Assembly: GCF_937880195.1 (NCBI RefSeq)
Contig: NZ_CALFLA010000039.1
Coordinates: 1-38,065 of the forward strand
DNA length: 38,065 nt
Direction of reading: 5' to 3'
Origin: an uncultured Blautia sp.
GTDB taxonomy: Bacteria > Bacillota > Clostridia > Lachnospirales > Lachnospiraceae
Shown here: in pieces, positions 8,663 through 14,715 of the stretch
How positions within the stretch are numbered: position 1 is the first letter of the stretch
Layout: the number at the start of each line of letters is the position of its first letter
Translations under genes and position numbers: made by a program
The notes under the pieces: generated by a model
Told to the model about the DNA's origin: nothing
The model's input: only the letters and a program-made list of their open reading frames with translations
The model's database searches: none

Positions 8663-9793
8663 CTATGCCTCCTTTCCTTTATCTGTGCCTGCCTCTTTTG
8701 CTTCTGCCTTCTTTGCCCGTTTCATCTGGATCTTATGGATCATTGTCTTAAAGAGAAGAGACAGAGCGCCGCAGTAAACAATAGCTGCAATAATAATATC
8801 AATGGCTTCTGATACAAAATCAAAAAGCTGCATGTTGTAGCCGCCTACTGTAATATGTCCGATGAACAGACCGGAAAACAGGATTCCAATAGGATTGGAA
8901 AGTCCCAAAAGGGCTACTGAAATTCCAGAGAAACCTTCTGGCGCAATAATATCAAGAACCTGAAGATATTTTCCTGATCCTGCAAGGTACAAAAGCGCGC
9001 CGCCAAGACCTGCAAGAGCGCCGGATATCATCATAGAAAAAACAATATTCCTTTTTTCGTTGATTCCAGCGTATTTACTTGCATGAGGATTCAGTCCGCA
9101 GGCCTTTAACTCATATCCGAAAGTGGTTTTGTTCAAAATCACATAGATCAGGATCACACAGGCAACTGCAATAAAAATACCGATATTCAGACTTGCTCCT
9201 GTGAAAATCTTATCTAGTCCTGCCTTTGGCAGGATGGCGCTTTTGGCTACTGCCACTGACTGATTCTTCAAGGGATCATAAATATAATTACGAACAAGAA
9301 GATTTACTATGTACATGCCAATATAGTTCATCATAATGGCTGAAATAACTTCATTTACATTAAAGAACGCTTTGAGGATTCCGGGAATACTTCCTACCAG
9401 AGCGCCTACCAGAATGGCAGCCATAAGAGCTACCAGCCAGTGGATGGAAGGCGGAAGAAAGGTCCATTTGACGCCTACGTATACTGCTGCAAAAGCTCCT
9501 GCTGTAAACTGTCCCGAAGCTCCGATATTAAAAAGACCTGTCTTAAAGGCAAATCCTACGGAAAGGCCTGTCATGATAATGGGAGTCGCATAATAAAGAA
9601 CGTCTCCAACGCCTTTCATTCCGTCTGTAAAGCCGCCTTTTATGATACTCATAAATCCGTTTACAGCCTGACTTGGATTACTTGCAAGAAGGATGATGAA
9701 TCCAAACAGCAGGCCACAGATAATTGCCAGGATGGAAGAGCTGAAATTAACAACTCCCTCTCCTTTAAATATTGATTTACGTTTACTGTTCAT
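8663..9793 (-). CDS. nupP: Nucleoside ABC transporter permease (NupP/YufP-like)
   Basis: First of the two permeases of the BMP-type importer: 376 residues, about nine or ten membrane helices, with an N-terminal FSSSILAIICGLLFGFIILL segment and the coupling region TTFGYELKACGLNPHASKYAGIN at about 224-246. The C-terminal tail (residues 355-376) is strongly charged and cytoplasmic, rich in Lys, Glu and Ala. It overlaps the ATPase gene by 11 bp and has AAGGAG before the ATG. With the second permease it should form the heterodimeric channel through which nucleosides enter. Confidence 0.88.
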   Translation of the reverse strand: MNSKRKSIFKGEGVVNFSSSILAIICGLLFGFIILLASNPSQAVNGFMSIIKGGFTDGMKGVGDVLYYATPIIMTGLSVGFAFKTGLFNIGASGQFTAGAFAAVYVGVKWTFLPPSIHWLVALMAAILVGALVGSIPGILKAFFNVNEVISAIMMNYIGMYIVNLLVRNYIYDPLKNQSVAVAKSAILPKAGLDKIFTGASLNIGIFIAVACVILIYVILNKTTFGYELKACGLNPHASKYAGINEKRNIVFSMMISGALAGLGGALLYLAGSGKYLQVLDIIAPEGFSGISVALLGLSNPIGILFSGLFIGHITVGGYNMQLFDFVSEAIDIIIAAIVYCGALSLLFKTMIHKIQMKRAKKAEAKEAGTDKGKEA

Positions 9794-11315
9794 TCTTCAC
9801 ACTCCTTTTTGCTCCGGCCATGTAAAGACCAAGTTCCTCGGTTGTAATATCCTTAGGATTAAGATCTGCTACAATCTCTCCTTCATACATTACTACAATA
9901 CGATCGCTTAAATTCATTACCTCGTCCAGTTCCAAAGATACAAGAAGGACTGCTTTTCCTGCGTCTCTCTGAGCCACAAGCTGTTTATGAATGTACTCGA
10001 TAGCGCCTACGTCAAGTCCCCGAACCGGCTGTACTGCAATAACGATCTCAGGATTACGGTCCAGTTCTCTGGCAATAATGGCTTTTTGCTGGTTTCCGCC
10101 GGACATTCCTCTGGCGCTGCTTGTTTCGCCATGACTGGAACGGATATCAAATTTCTGAATCAGTTCCTTTGCATACTGGCGGATAGCGTCAAATTTGAGG
10201 AAACCGTGTTTCTGGAAACGGTCTGTGTAATAGGTCTGAAGCACAAGATTTTCCTGTAATGTATAGTCAAGAACAAGTCCGTCTTTATGTCTGTCTTCTG
10301 GAATATGAGCCATACCGTCAAGACATTTCTGACGGATACTCTCTTTTGTAATATCTTTTCCATTTAAGAAGATCTGGCCGCCATCCAAAGGCATAAGTCC
10401 TGTAATTCCATATACCAGCTCAGACTGTCCATTGCCGTCAATACCTGCCACACAAAGGATCTCCCCTTTGCGTACCTGGAAGGAAACGTTTTTTACAGCT
10501 TCTTTTCCTGAGGTTCGGCTTTTCATTGTAAGATTCTTTACCTCCAGAACCGGTTCTCCTGGCTGCATTTCGGTTTTTTCAACGTTGAGGTTTACCTTTC
10601 TTCCTACCATCATTTCAGACATCTGTTCTTTTGTAGTGTCCGCCACATTGATGGTTCCAATGTATCTGCCTTTACGAAGAACGCTGCACCGGTCTGCTAC
10701 TTCTTTGATCTCGTTTAGTTTATGGGTAATAAAAATAATGGATTTTCCTTCTGTTACAAGCTGCTTCATGACCTTCATAAGCTCATGAATCTCCTGAGGG
10801 GTAAGAACTGCGGTAGGCTCGTCAAAAATCAGAATATCGTTATCGCAGTAAAGCATTTTGAGGATTTCTACTCTCTGCTGCATTCCTACTGTAATATCTG
10901 AAATATATGCGTCCGGGTCTATTTTGAATTTATATTTTTCACTGAGCTCCATTACTTTTTTTCTGGCATCTTCCATTTTAAGGACGCCCATGTTTACGGT
11001 TTCTCTGCCCAGTACAATGCTTTCCAGGACTGTAAAGTTATGAACCAGCTTAAAATGCTGATGGACCATTCCGATTCCCAGGGCGTTAGCGTCATTGGGA
11101 TTATTGATCTTTACAGTTTTTCCATTGATTTTTATCTCGCCTTCCTCCGGCTGATACAAACCGAAAAGAACGCTCATCAAGGTGGATTTTCCTGCTCCGT
11201 TTTCTCCTAACAAAGCATGGATTTCTCCCTTTTTTACCTGGAGAGTAATGTCATCGTTTGCTTTAAAATCCCCAAATTGTTTTGTAATATGGTTCATTTC
11301 GATTACATATTCCAC
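9783..11315 (-). CDS. nupO: Nucleoside ABC transporter ATPase, two fused nucleotide-binding domains
   Basis: Energises the importer. The 510-residue protein carries two ABC domains, as usual for the RbsA/NupO-type ATPases. Domain 1 has Walker A GENGAGKST (residues 37-45), signature VGMQQRVEI and Walker B LIFDEPTAVLTPQE. Domain 2 has a degenerate Walker A (GIDGNGQSEL, no lysine), signature MSGGNQQKAIIARELD and AVQPVRGLDVG; this asymmetry is normal for the family. I choose the GTG at 11315, seven bases after AGGAGG. An in-frame ATG at 11336 lies upstream of that ribosome binding site and would put it inside the coding region. It is the first gene of the importer operon. Confidence 0.93.
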   Translation of the reverse strand: MEYVIEMNHITKQFGDFKANDDITLQVKKGEIHALLGENGAGKSTLMSVLFGLYQPEEGEIKINGKTVKINNPNDANALGIGMVHQHFKLVHNFTVLESIVLGRETVNMGVLKMEDARKKVMELSEKYKFKIDPDAYISDITVGMQQRVEILKMLYCDNDILIFDEPTAVLTPQEIHELMKVMKQLVTEGKSIIFITHKLNEIKEVADRCSVLRKGRYIGTINVADTTKEQMSEMMVGRKVNLNVEKTEMQPGEPVLEVKNLTMKSRTSGKEAVKNVSFQVRKGEILCVAGIDGNGQSELVYGITGLMPLDGGQIFLNGKDITKESIRQKCLDGMAHIPEDRHKDGLVLDYTLQENLVLQTYYTDRFQKHGFLKFDAIRQYAKELIQKFDIRSSHGETSSARGMSGGNQQKAIIARELDRNPEIVIAVQPVRGLDVGAIEYIHKQLVAQRDAGKAVLLVSLELDEVMNLSDRIVVMYEGEIVADLNPKDITTEELGLYMAGAKRSVKNEQ

Positions 11316-11370
11316 TCTCGTACCTCCTTTTTCCATTTCCGTTTATGCAGCTTATCTCTGTGTTATGGCT

Positions 11371-11399
11371 ATTATACCTCTTATTCAGGCAATAAAAAA
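11371..11399 (-). promoter_or_regulatory. Candidate promoter of the importer operon
   Basis: On the minus strand a perfect -10 TATAAT (plus positions 11371-11376) sits about 55 bases before the importer ATPase start. With a 17-base spacer the -35 would be TTTTTT, a weak match that coincides with the T run of the preceding terminator. The position, between the terminator and the first importer gene, fits. The weak -35 would fit a promoter needing an activator such as the Crp/Fnr-family protein, but I see no convincing operator palindrome. Confidence 0.35.
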
Positions 11400-11419
11400 A
11401 GGACTTATGTCCTTTTTTT
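11394..11419. terminator. Bidirectional terminator between add and the importer
   Basis: Perfect stem AAAAAAAGGAC, loop TTAT, GTCCTTTTTTT. Both strands carry the A and T runs, so it could end the add transcript on the minus strand. It lies 104 bases after the add stop. A smaller perfect hairpin (GCTTTTT-GTT-AAAAAGC, 11432-11448) and an AT-rich palindrome over the add stop codon lie in the same interval. Confidence 0.75.
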
Positions 11420-11522
11420 ATTAATTATTGTGCTTTTTGTTAAAAAGCAACTATTTTACAGCCCATATTTTGTGCGTTTTTTATTCTGTTTCTTTTTCCT
11501 AAAAAATATTTTTTGTGCAAAA

Positions 11523-12449
11523 TTAAAATTTTGCTTTTTCTGCATTTTTCTTCAGACGTTCCAGCTCCTCCTCTGTAAGGCAAAGCTGTTCCTTTGCAAA
11601 AATAAATTCTTTTTCCAGGGTTGTGCCGGAAACTGTTGTGTTATCTGTATTTAATGTTGCGCAAAGCCCCATTTCCAGCATCTTCTTTAAGGGATATTCT
11701 CCTTTTACAGCCCTTGTCTGAAAATTACTTGTAGGACATACCTCAAGAGGAATCTGTTTTTCTCTTAAATATTCCACCAGTTTTTCATCTTCCAGGCAGC
11801 GCACTCCATGTCCGATACGCTTTGCGCCAAACCTTAAAGCCTCCCATATGCTTTTTGGCCCGTCTGCCTCTCCTGCATGAATGGTAAAGGGAACACCTCT
11901 TCTATCCGCCTCCTTAAATACAGCTTCAAAAGAAAAGGTAGGAAAAAGCGCTTCCGCCCCAGCCAGATCTGCCGCCACAACGCCCTTGCCCAGGTACTTG
12001 GAAGCCAGACGGATGGTTTCCATATTTTCTTTTTCATTGTGCTCCATGCGCATACAGCAGAGAATAGCTTTTGATTCAAATTCTTTGTCGCAGATCAGGC
12101 CTTTAAGAACTGCCTTTACCGCCTGTTCCTGAGTCAGACCTTTTTTTGTGTGAAGCTGTGGGGCAAACCGGATCTCCACATATTTAAGCCCCTGTTCCTT
12201 CATCTGCATACACACATCCAGAGCCGCCTCTTTAAGCGCCTCTTCTGTCTGCATCACAGAACCGGGCAGGGCAAATTGTTCCAGATATTCATTGAGATCT
12301 TTACAGTCAGGGGGCGCCGTCATATATTTTAGAAGTTCCTTTTCTTCCCAGGCTGGAAGAGAGATCCCCTGCTTCTTCGCCTGCCGGATAATATATCCAG
12401 GGGTAAGTGAGCCGTCCAGGTGTAAGTGAAGATCAATTCCGTTTTTCAT
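11523..12449 (-). CDS. add: Adenosine deaminase
   Basis: Zinc enzyme converting adenosine and deoxyadenosine to inosine and deoxyinosine, which PunA can then split. The 308-residue TIM-barrel protein is a little shorter than many family members. Metal and catalytic residues are present: His8 and His10 in DLHLHLDGSL, His191 and Glu194 in IHAGEADG, His214 in RIGHGV, and Asp269 in LNTDN. The EVCPTSN motif precedes the last. The ATG has AGGAGG ten bases upstream. It is separated from the importer by a terminator and from the phage side by another, so it may be transcribed alone. Confidence 0.95.
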   Translation of the reverse strand: MKNGIDLHLHLDGSLTPGYIIRQAKKQGISLPAWEEKELLKYMTAPPDCKDLNEYLEQFALPGSVMQTEEALKEAALDVCMQMKEQGLKYVEIRFAPQLHTKKGLTQEQAVKAVLKGLICDKEFESKAILCCMRMEHNEKENMETIRLASKYLGKGVVAADLAGAEALFPTFSFEAVFKEADRRGVPFTIHAGEADGPKSIWEALRFGAKRIGHGVRCLEDEKLVEYLREKQIPLEVCPTSNFQTRAVKGEYPLKKMLEMGLCATLNTDNTTVSGTTLEKEFIFAKEQLCLTEEELERLKKNAEKAKF

Positions 12450-12480
12450 GGTAAAACCTCCTGTTTTTGCTTTTATCCAA

Positions 12481-12520
12481 AAAGGGCTTCTGGGAAAAAC
12501 CCAAAAGCCCTAATTTTTTT
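12481..12520. terminator. Terminator after the interrupted host gene
   Basis: A two-part stem, AGGGCTT with AAGCCCT and GGG with CCC around an A5 loop. On the plus strand it is followed by seven T; on the minus strand by CCCTTTTTGG. It lies just past the stop of the 20-codon gene remnant and just before add, so on the minus strand it is the native terminator of the gene the phage appears to have entered. Confidence 0.7.
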
Positions 12521-12540
12521 AATAAGAACAAGGTGTTTAA

Positions 12541-12603
12541 TTAGAATTTACCTTCTTTTGCTGCTTCCTCAATGGAAACTGCAAGGTATGTATTTAAGGG
12601 TTT
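12541..12603 (-). pseudogene. C-terminal remnant of a host gene at the phage junction
   Basis: Twenty codons plus TAA, reading KPLNTYLAVSIEEAAKEGKF, with an in-frame stop (TAA, 12604-12606) directly upstream and no start codon. The sequence looks like an ordinary protein C-terminus, is followed by a terminator, and is adjoined upstream by phage DNA. I do not recognise the parent gene. The simplest reading is that a phage integrated into the 3' end of this gene and displaced this piece; the rest, or a restored complete copy, should lie at the far end of the prophage outside this window. Confidence 0.55.
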
Positions 12604-12620
12604 TTAACTAGCTAATTGTA
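12541..12620. other. Probable prophage attachment site region
   Basis: Base composition and gene content switch here from host metabolism to phage. The crossover most likely falls within the 3' end of the gene remnant, as is common for phages that use gene ends as attachment sites. The exact core cannot be defined without the other prophage end, which is not in the window. The 130 bases up to the phage terminator hold no gene. Confidence 0.4.
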
Positions 12621-12718
12621 TGAATAATGTATAAACAGTCAACTATTGTTAACTATTATCTACCATTTATTATTGAAAATATATATTTTGTTGTTTCCAC
12701 GTATTATACTTAGCTAGT
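12607..12718. repeat. Inverted and direct short repeats beside the junction
   Basis: ACTAGCTAA at 12607-12615 is repeated inverted as TTAGCTAGT at 12710-12718, each also containing the palindrome TAGCTA. Between them AACTATT occurs twice exactly ten bases apart (12641 and 12651), one helical turn. Paired short repeats next to a junction are what recombinase or excisionase arm sites look like, but chance in AT-rich DNA is possible. Confidence 0.35.
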
Positions 12719-12732
12719 GATGTCATGTCAAG

Positions 12733-12776
12733 AAAAATAAAAGGGAAAGTAACCATGACGGCTGCTCTCCCTTTTT
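12733..12776 (-). terminator. Terminator of the phage late operon
   Basis: Read on the minus strand, AAAAGGGA (loop of about 21 bases) TCCCTTTT followed by ATTTTT, placed about 12 bases after the last phage stop codon at 12788. It is well placed to end the late transcript before the attachment site. Confidence 0.75.
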
Positions 12777-12787
12777 ACTATTTTGAA

Positions 12788-13378
12788 TTAATCACCGCTA
12801 TCGTCATGCGATTTCTTAGGAATCGTTTCTATCTTATCCCAAGTATACATCTCTGGCTGAACTAGAGAATGAACAAATGAATTTTTACCACCATGTCGCT
12901 CATAATCAGCAATCAAATCTTTGAGCGTCTCAAGAGCTGTATCTGTGCATACCATATGAGCATGGCATTCTCTATAAAGTTTTTCTATTTTCTCTTTTAA
13001 ATCAGCCTGCTTAGACAAATTATTCTTACGTTCCATTATATCTAGTTTTTCGTTTACATCTTTAAGATTATTCGAAATACCTTTTATGTCAGAATACATC
13101 TCGCTACGAATTTCTTTAGACGTATCTCTAGCCATTTCCATTGTATTCCATACTTTGTCGATATTTCCCTGTAAACGACGATCGCTTTCTTCTAGACCTT
13201 TTATCGATTCAATAATAGTGTCTTCAAAATTCCTCTTTTTTCTCCAACTTTCCATTATTGCCTTTATCTTATTTTTTTGAGTTATTAAGATACTGATGAT
13301 TAAAAGAAATAAAGCGACAGTGACAACAACATCTACTAATTTAATGGTGTTAAGTAACGTAAACAAATTTTTATTCAT
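12788..13378 (-). CDS. Membrane-anchored coiled-coil phage protein
   Basis: Last gene of the late operon; I recognise no family. The 196-residue product has one N-terminal membrane helix (residues about 14-33, LVDVVVTVALFLLIISILIT). A basic stretch and a long charged, heptad-like helix region (about 40-150: ESIKGLEESDRRLQGNIDKV, then SDIKGISNNLKDVNEKLDIM) follow. The short C-terminal region contains His and Cys and ends in an acidic DDSGD. Topology suggests an anchor with a rod-like domain. Its position directly after the holin candidate suggests a role in lysis, for example a holin partner or a spanin-like or antiholin protein, but it could equally be a lysogeny-related surface factor. The ribosome binding site is weak (AAGGCGG). 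Confidence 0.6.
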   Translation of the reverse strand: MNKNLFTLLNTIKLVDVVVTVALFLLIISILITQKNKIKAIMESWRKKRNFEDTIIESIKGLEESDRRLQGNIDKVWNTMEMARDTSKEIRSEMYSDIKGISNNLKDVNEKLDIMERKNNLSKQADLKEKIEKLYRECHAHMVCTDTALETLKDLIADYERHGGKNSFVHSLVQPEMYTWDKIETIPKKSHDDSGD

Positions 13379-13398
13379 TATGTCCGCCTTTTATTATT

Positions 13399-13683
13399 TT
13401 ATTCTTCTGACTCAGTTTCAGATGGTTTACCTTCAATAAATTTAGTAAACGCCTGATGCATACCAGTTGATGCAAGACCCATTAAAGCACCATACACCGC
13501 TGATTCGATTGAGGGTTTACTAACGATACAATTAAGTACTGCTCCAACAATTGCCAAAATCACCGGAATATCATTATTCGGTATCCGCTTTAAAAAAGTA
13601 GCATGTTTGATGATATAGCCAACCACCAGACACGCTACCACAACTACAAGTACAAAATATTCTGTTAATGCTGTAAAATCCAT
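13399..13683 (-). CDS. Phage holin candidate
   Basis: A 94-residue, strongly hydrophobic protein with two or three membrane segments (about 8-25, 39-55 and 60-77). A basic loop KHATFLKRIPNND separates the first two, and the tail KFIEGKPSETESEE is polar and acidic. Size, topology and location at the end of the late operon fit a holin, resembling the Hol44/holin-5-2 type of Gram-positive phages. Its role would be to permeabilise the membrane so the lysin reaches the wall. The lysin is not adjacent; it is encoded about 17 kb upstream in the tail cluster. AGGAGG precedes an ATG embedded in TCAAAATG. Confidence 0.72.
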   Translation of the reverse strand: MDFTALTEYFVLVVVVACLVVGYIIKHATFLKRIPNNDIPVILAIVGAVLNCIVSKPSIESAVYGALMGLASTGMHQAFTKFIEGKPSETESEE

Positions 13684-13698
13684 TTTGAATTTCCTCCT

Positions 13699-14376
13699 TT
13701 AATTAATTTTTACAAAATAATGCCCTACTAATTGACTCGGTTTAAACGTAAGAGAAACCTCTTCTCCATCTCGCATACCCTCACGATTCATGAGATATAT
13801 TGAACCTGATTCGGAGTAATATTTACCTTTAACATATATCATTGAGCTAAATGGTTCAGGGACTGGGATTGGATTATCTTTCGTTCCTTTTTCAGCTTCA
13901 CCGTTAATAATATCCCAAATAGCAGGAATAAGATCTGGTGTATACTGTTCCTGAGATGTATGATTCTGCTTACATTTATAAAGCAGATCGCTACACATTC
14001 TTCGATCACCAGCTTTATATTCGGTTTTTGGTTTCCATTCTTCGTATAAGTATCTCATGATGTAAGCATCTTCATCGGATGCACTCTCCAAAGTAAGACT
14101 ATACTGCATTTCTTCTAATTTCTTAATTCCTTCTTCTATGGCCTTAGCTTTCTCTTTTTCTTTTGCAAGGTTATGATACTTCTCTTCATCATAAACTAAT
14201 TTATACGCTTTAGTCTTTTCGTTTTTAACCTCTTCTAAAAAGTAATGATCTAGCTTAGAAAGATCAATTTTAGGATCATCTAATGCAGCTTTAATATAAT
14301 TATTTCGTAACTGAGTAAGCGATATATTTGTCACCGCACTATGTATATTAGCAGCTTCAACGTAAACTGTAATCAC
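13699..14376 (-). CDS. Tail-associated protein with a chitin-binding-like (CBM5/12) module
   Basis: A 225-residue protein. Residues 1-60 are mixed; 60-95 form a very charged helix (EEKYHNLAKEKEKAKAIEEG). Residues about 114-155 match the CBM5/12 pattern: a tryptophan start (WKPKTEYKAGD), an aromatic strand (DLLYKCKQNHTS) and the typical YTPDLIPAIWDI ending. The C-terminal 60 residues form a small beta-rich domain. Such modules bind beta-linked sugars, so the protein may sit on the tail tip and recognise wall or capsular polysaccharide. I choose the GTG at 14376, eight bases after AGGAGG; an upstream GTG at 14385 overlaps that ribosome binding site. Exact role unknown. Confidence 0.65.
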   Translation of the reverse strand: MITVYVEAANIHSAVTNISLTQLRNNYIKAALDDPKIDLSKLDHYFLEEVKNEKTKAYKLVYDEEKYHNLAKEKEKAKAIEEGIKKLEEMQYSLTLESASDEDAYIMRYLYEEWKPKTEYKAGDRRMCSDLLYKCKQNHTSQEQYTPDLIPAIWDIINGEAEKGTKDNPIPVPEPFSSMIYVKGKYYSESGSIYLMNREGMRDGEEVSLTFKPSQLVGHYFVKIN

Positions 14377-14388
14377 TGTAATCACCTC

Positions 14389-14703
14389 CTAAACATCGAT
14401 TGCACCAATAAACTGAGGCTGTTGTTTCAACCAATTATAAGCATTTTGAATTATGTCGCCTACTAACATATTGTTTAACGCATTCCATTCAATGCTAATA
14501 TATTGCGCATTAGTATATGGAAAAACCGGATCGTCTACAATTAAACCATGCATGTAATCTTTATCATATTGTCGGCCTTCTTCATCGATATAAGATTCAA
14601 CGATAACGGTCACTCGTTGATTCAGTTCAATGTTAATTGCTGCTATATGATGATAACTCAAAATAACACCATTGTCTGTTTTAAGCTTAATTTGTAATGC
14701 CAT
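14389..14703 (-). CDS. Small phage tail-region protein, unknown function
   Basis: A 104-residue, soluble, mixed alpha/beta protein with no motif I recognise. Strong ribosome binding site (AAAGGAGG) before the ATG, 12 bases after the large collagen-like gene and 12 before the CBM-containing gene. Its place between a fibre gene and a sugar-binding protein suggests a fibre chaperone or a structural accessory (inference only). Strands such as NQRVTVIVESYIDEEG and a helix near ISIEWNALNNMLVGD are the visible elements. Confidence 0.55.
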   Translation of the reverse strand: MALQIKLKTDNGVILSYHHIAAINIELNQRVTVIVESYIDEEGRQYDKDYMHGLIVDDPVFPYTNAQYISIEWNALNNMLVGDIIQNAYNWLKQQPQFIGAIDV

Positions 14704-14715
14704 ACATTACCTCCT

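Noticed and set aside
11316..11522. Purine riboswitch upstream of the importer or in the add-importer gap
   Set aside because: The interval is short, AT-rich and dominated by simple hairpins; the three-way junction core sequences of a purine riboswitch are not seen.
12541..12603. The short reading KPLNTYLAVSIEEAAKEGKF as a complete small gene
   Set aside because: No start codon exists in the frame and a stop lies directly upstream, so it is a fragment.
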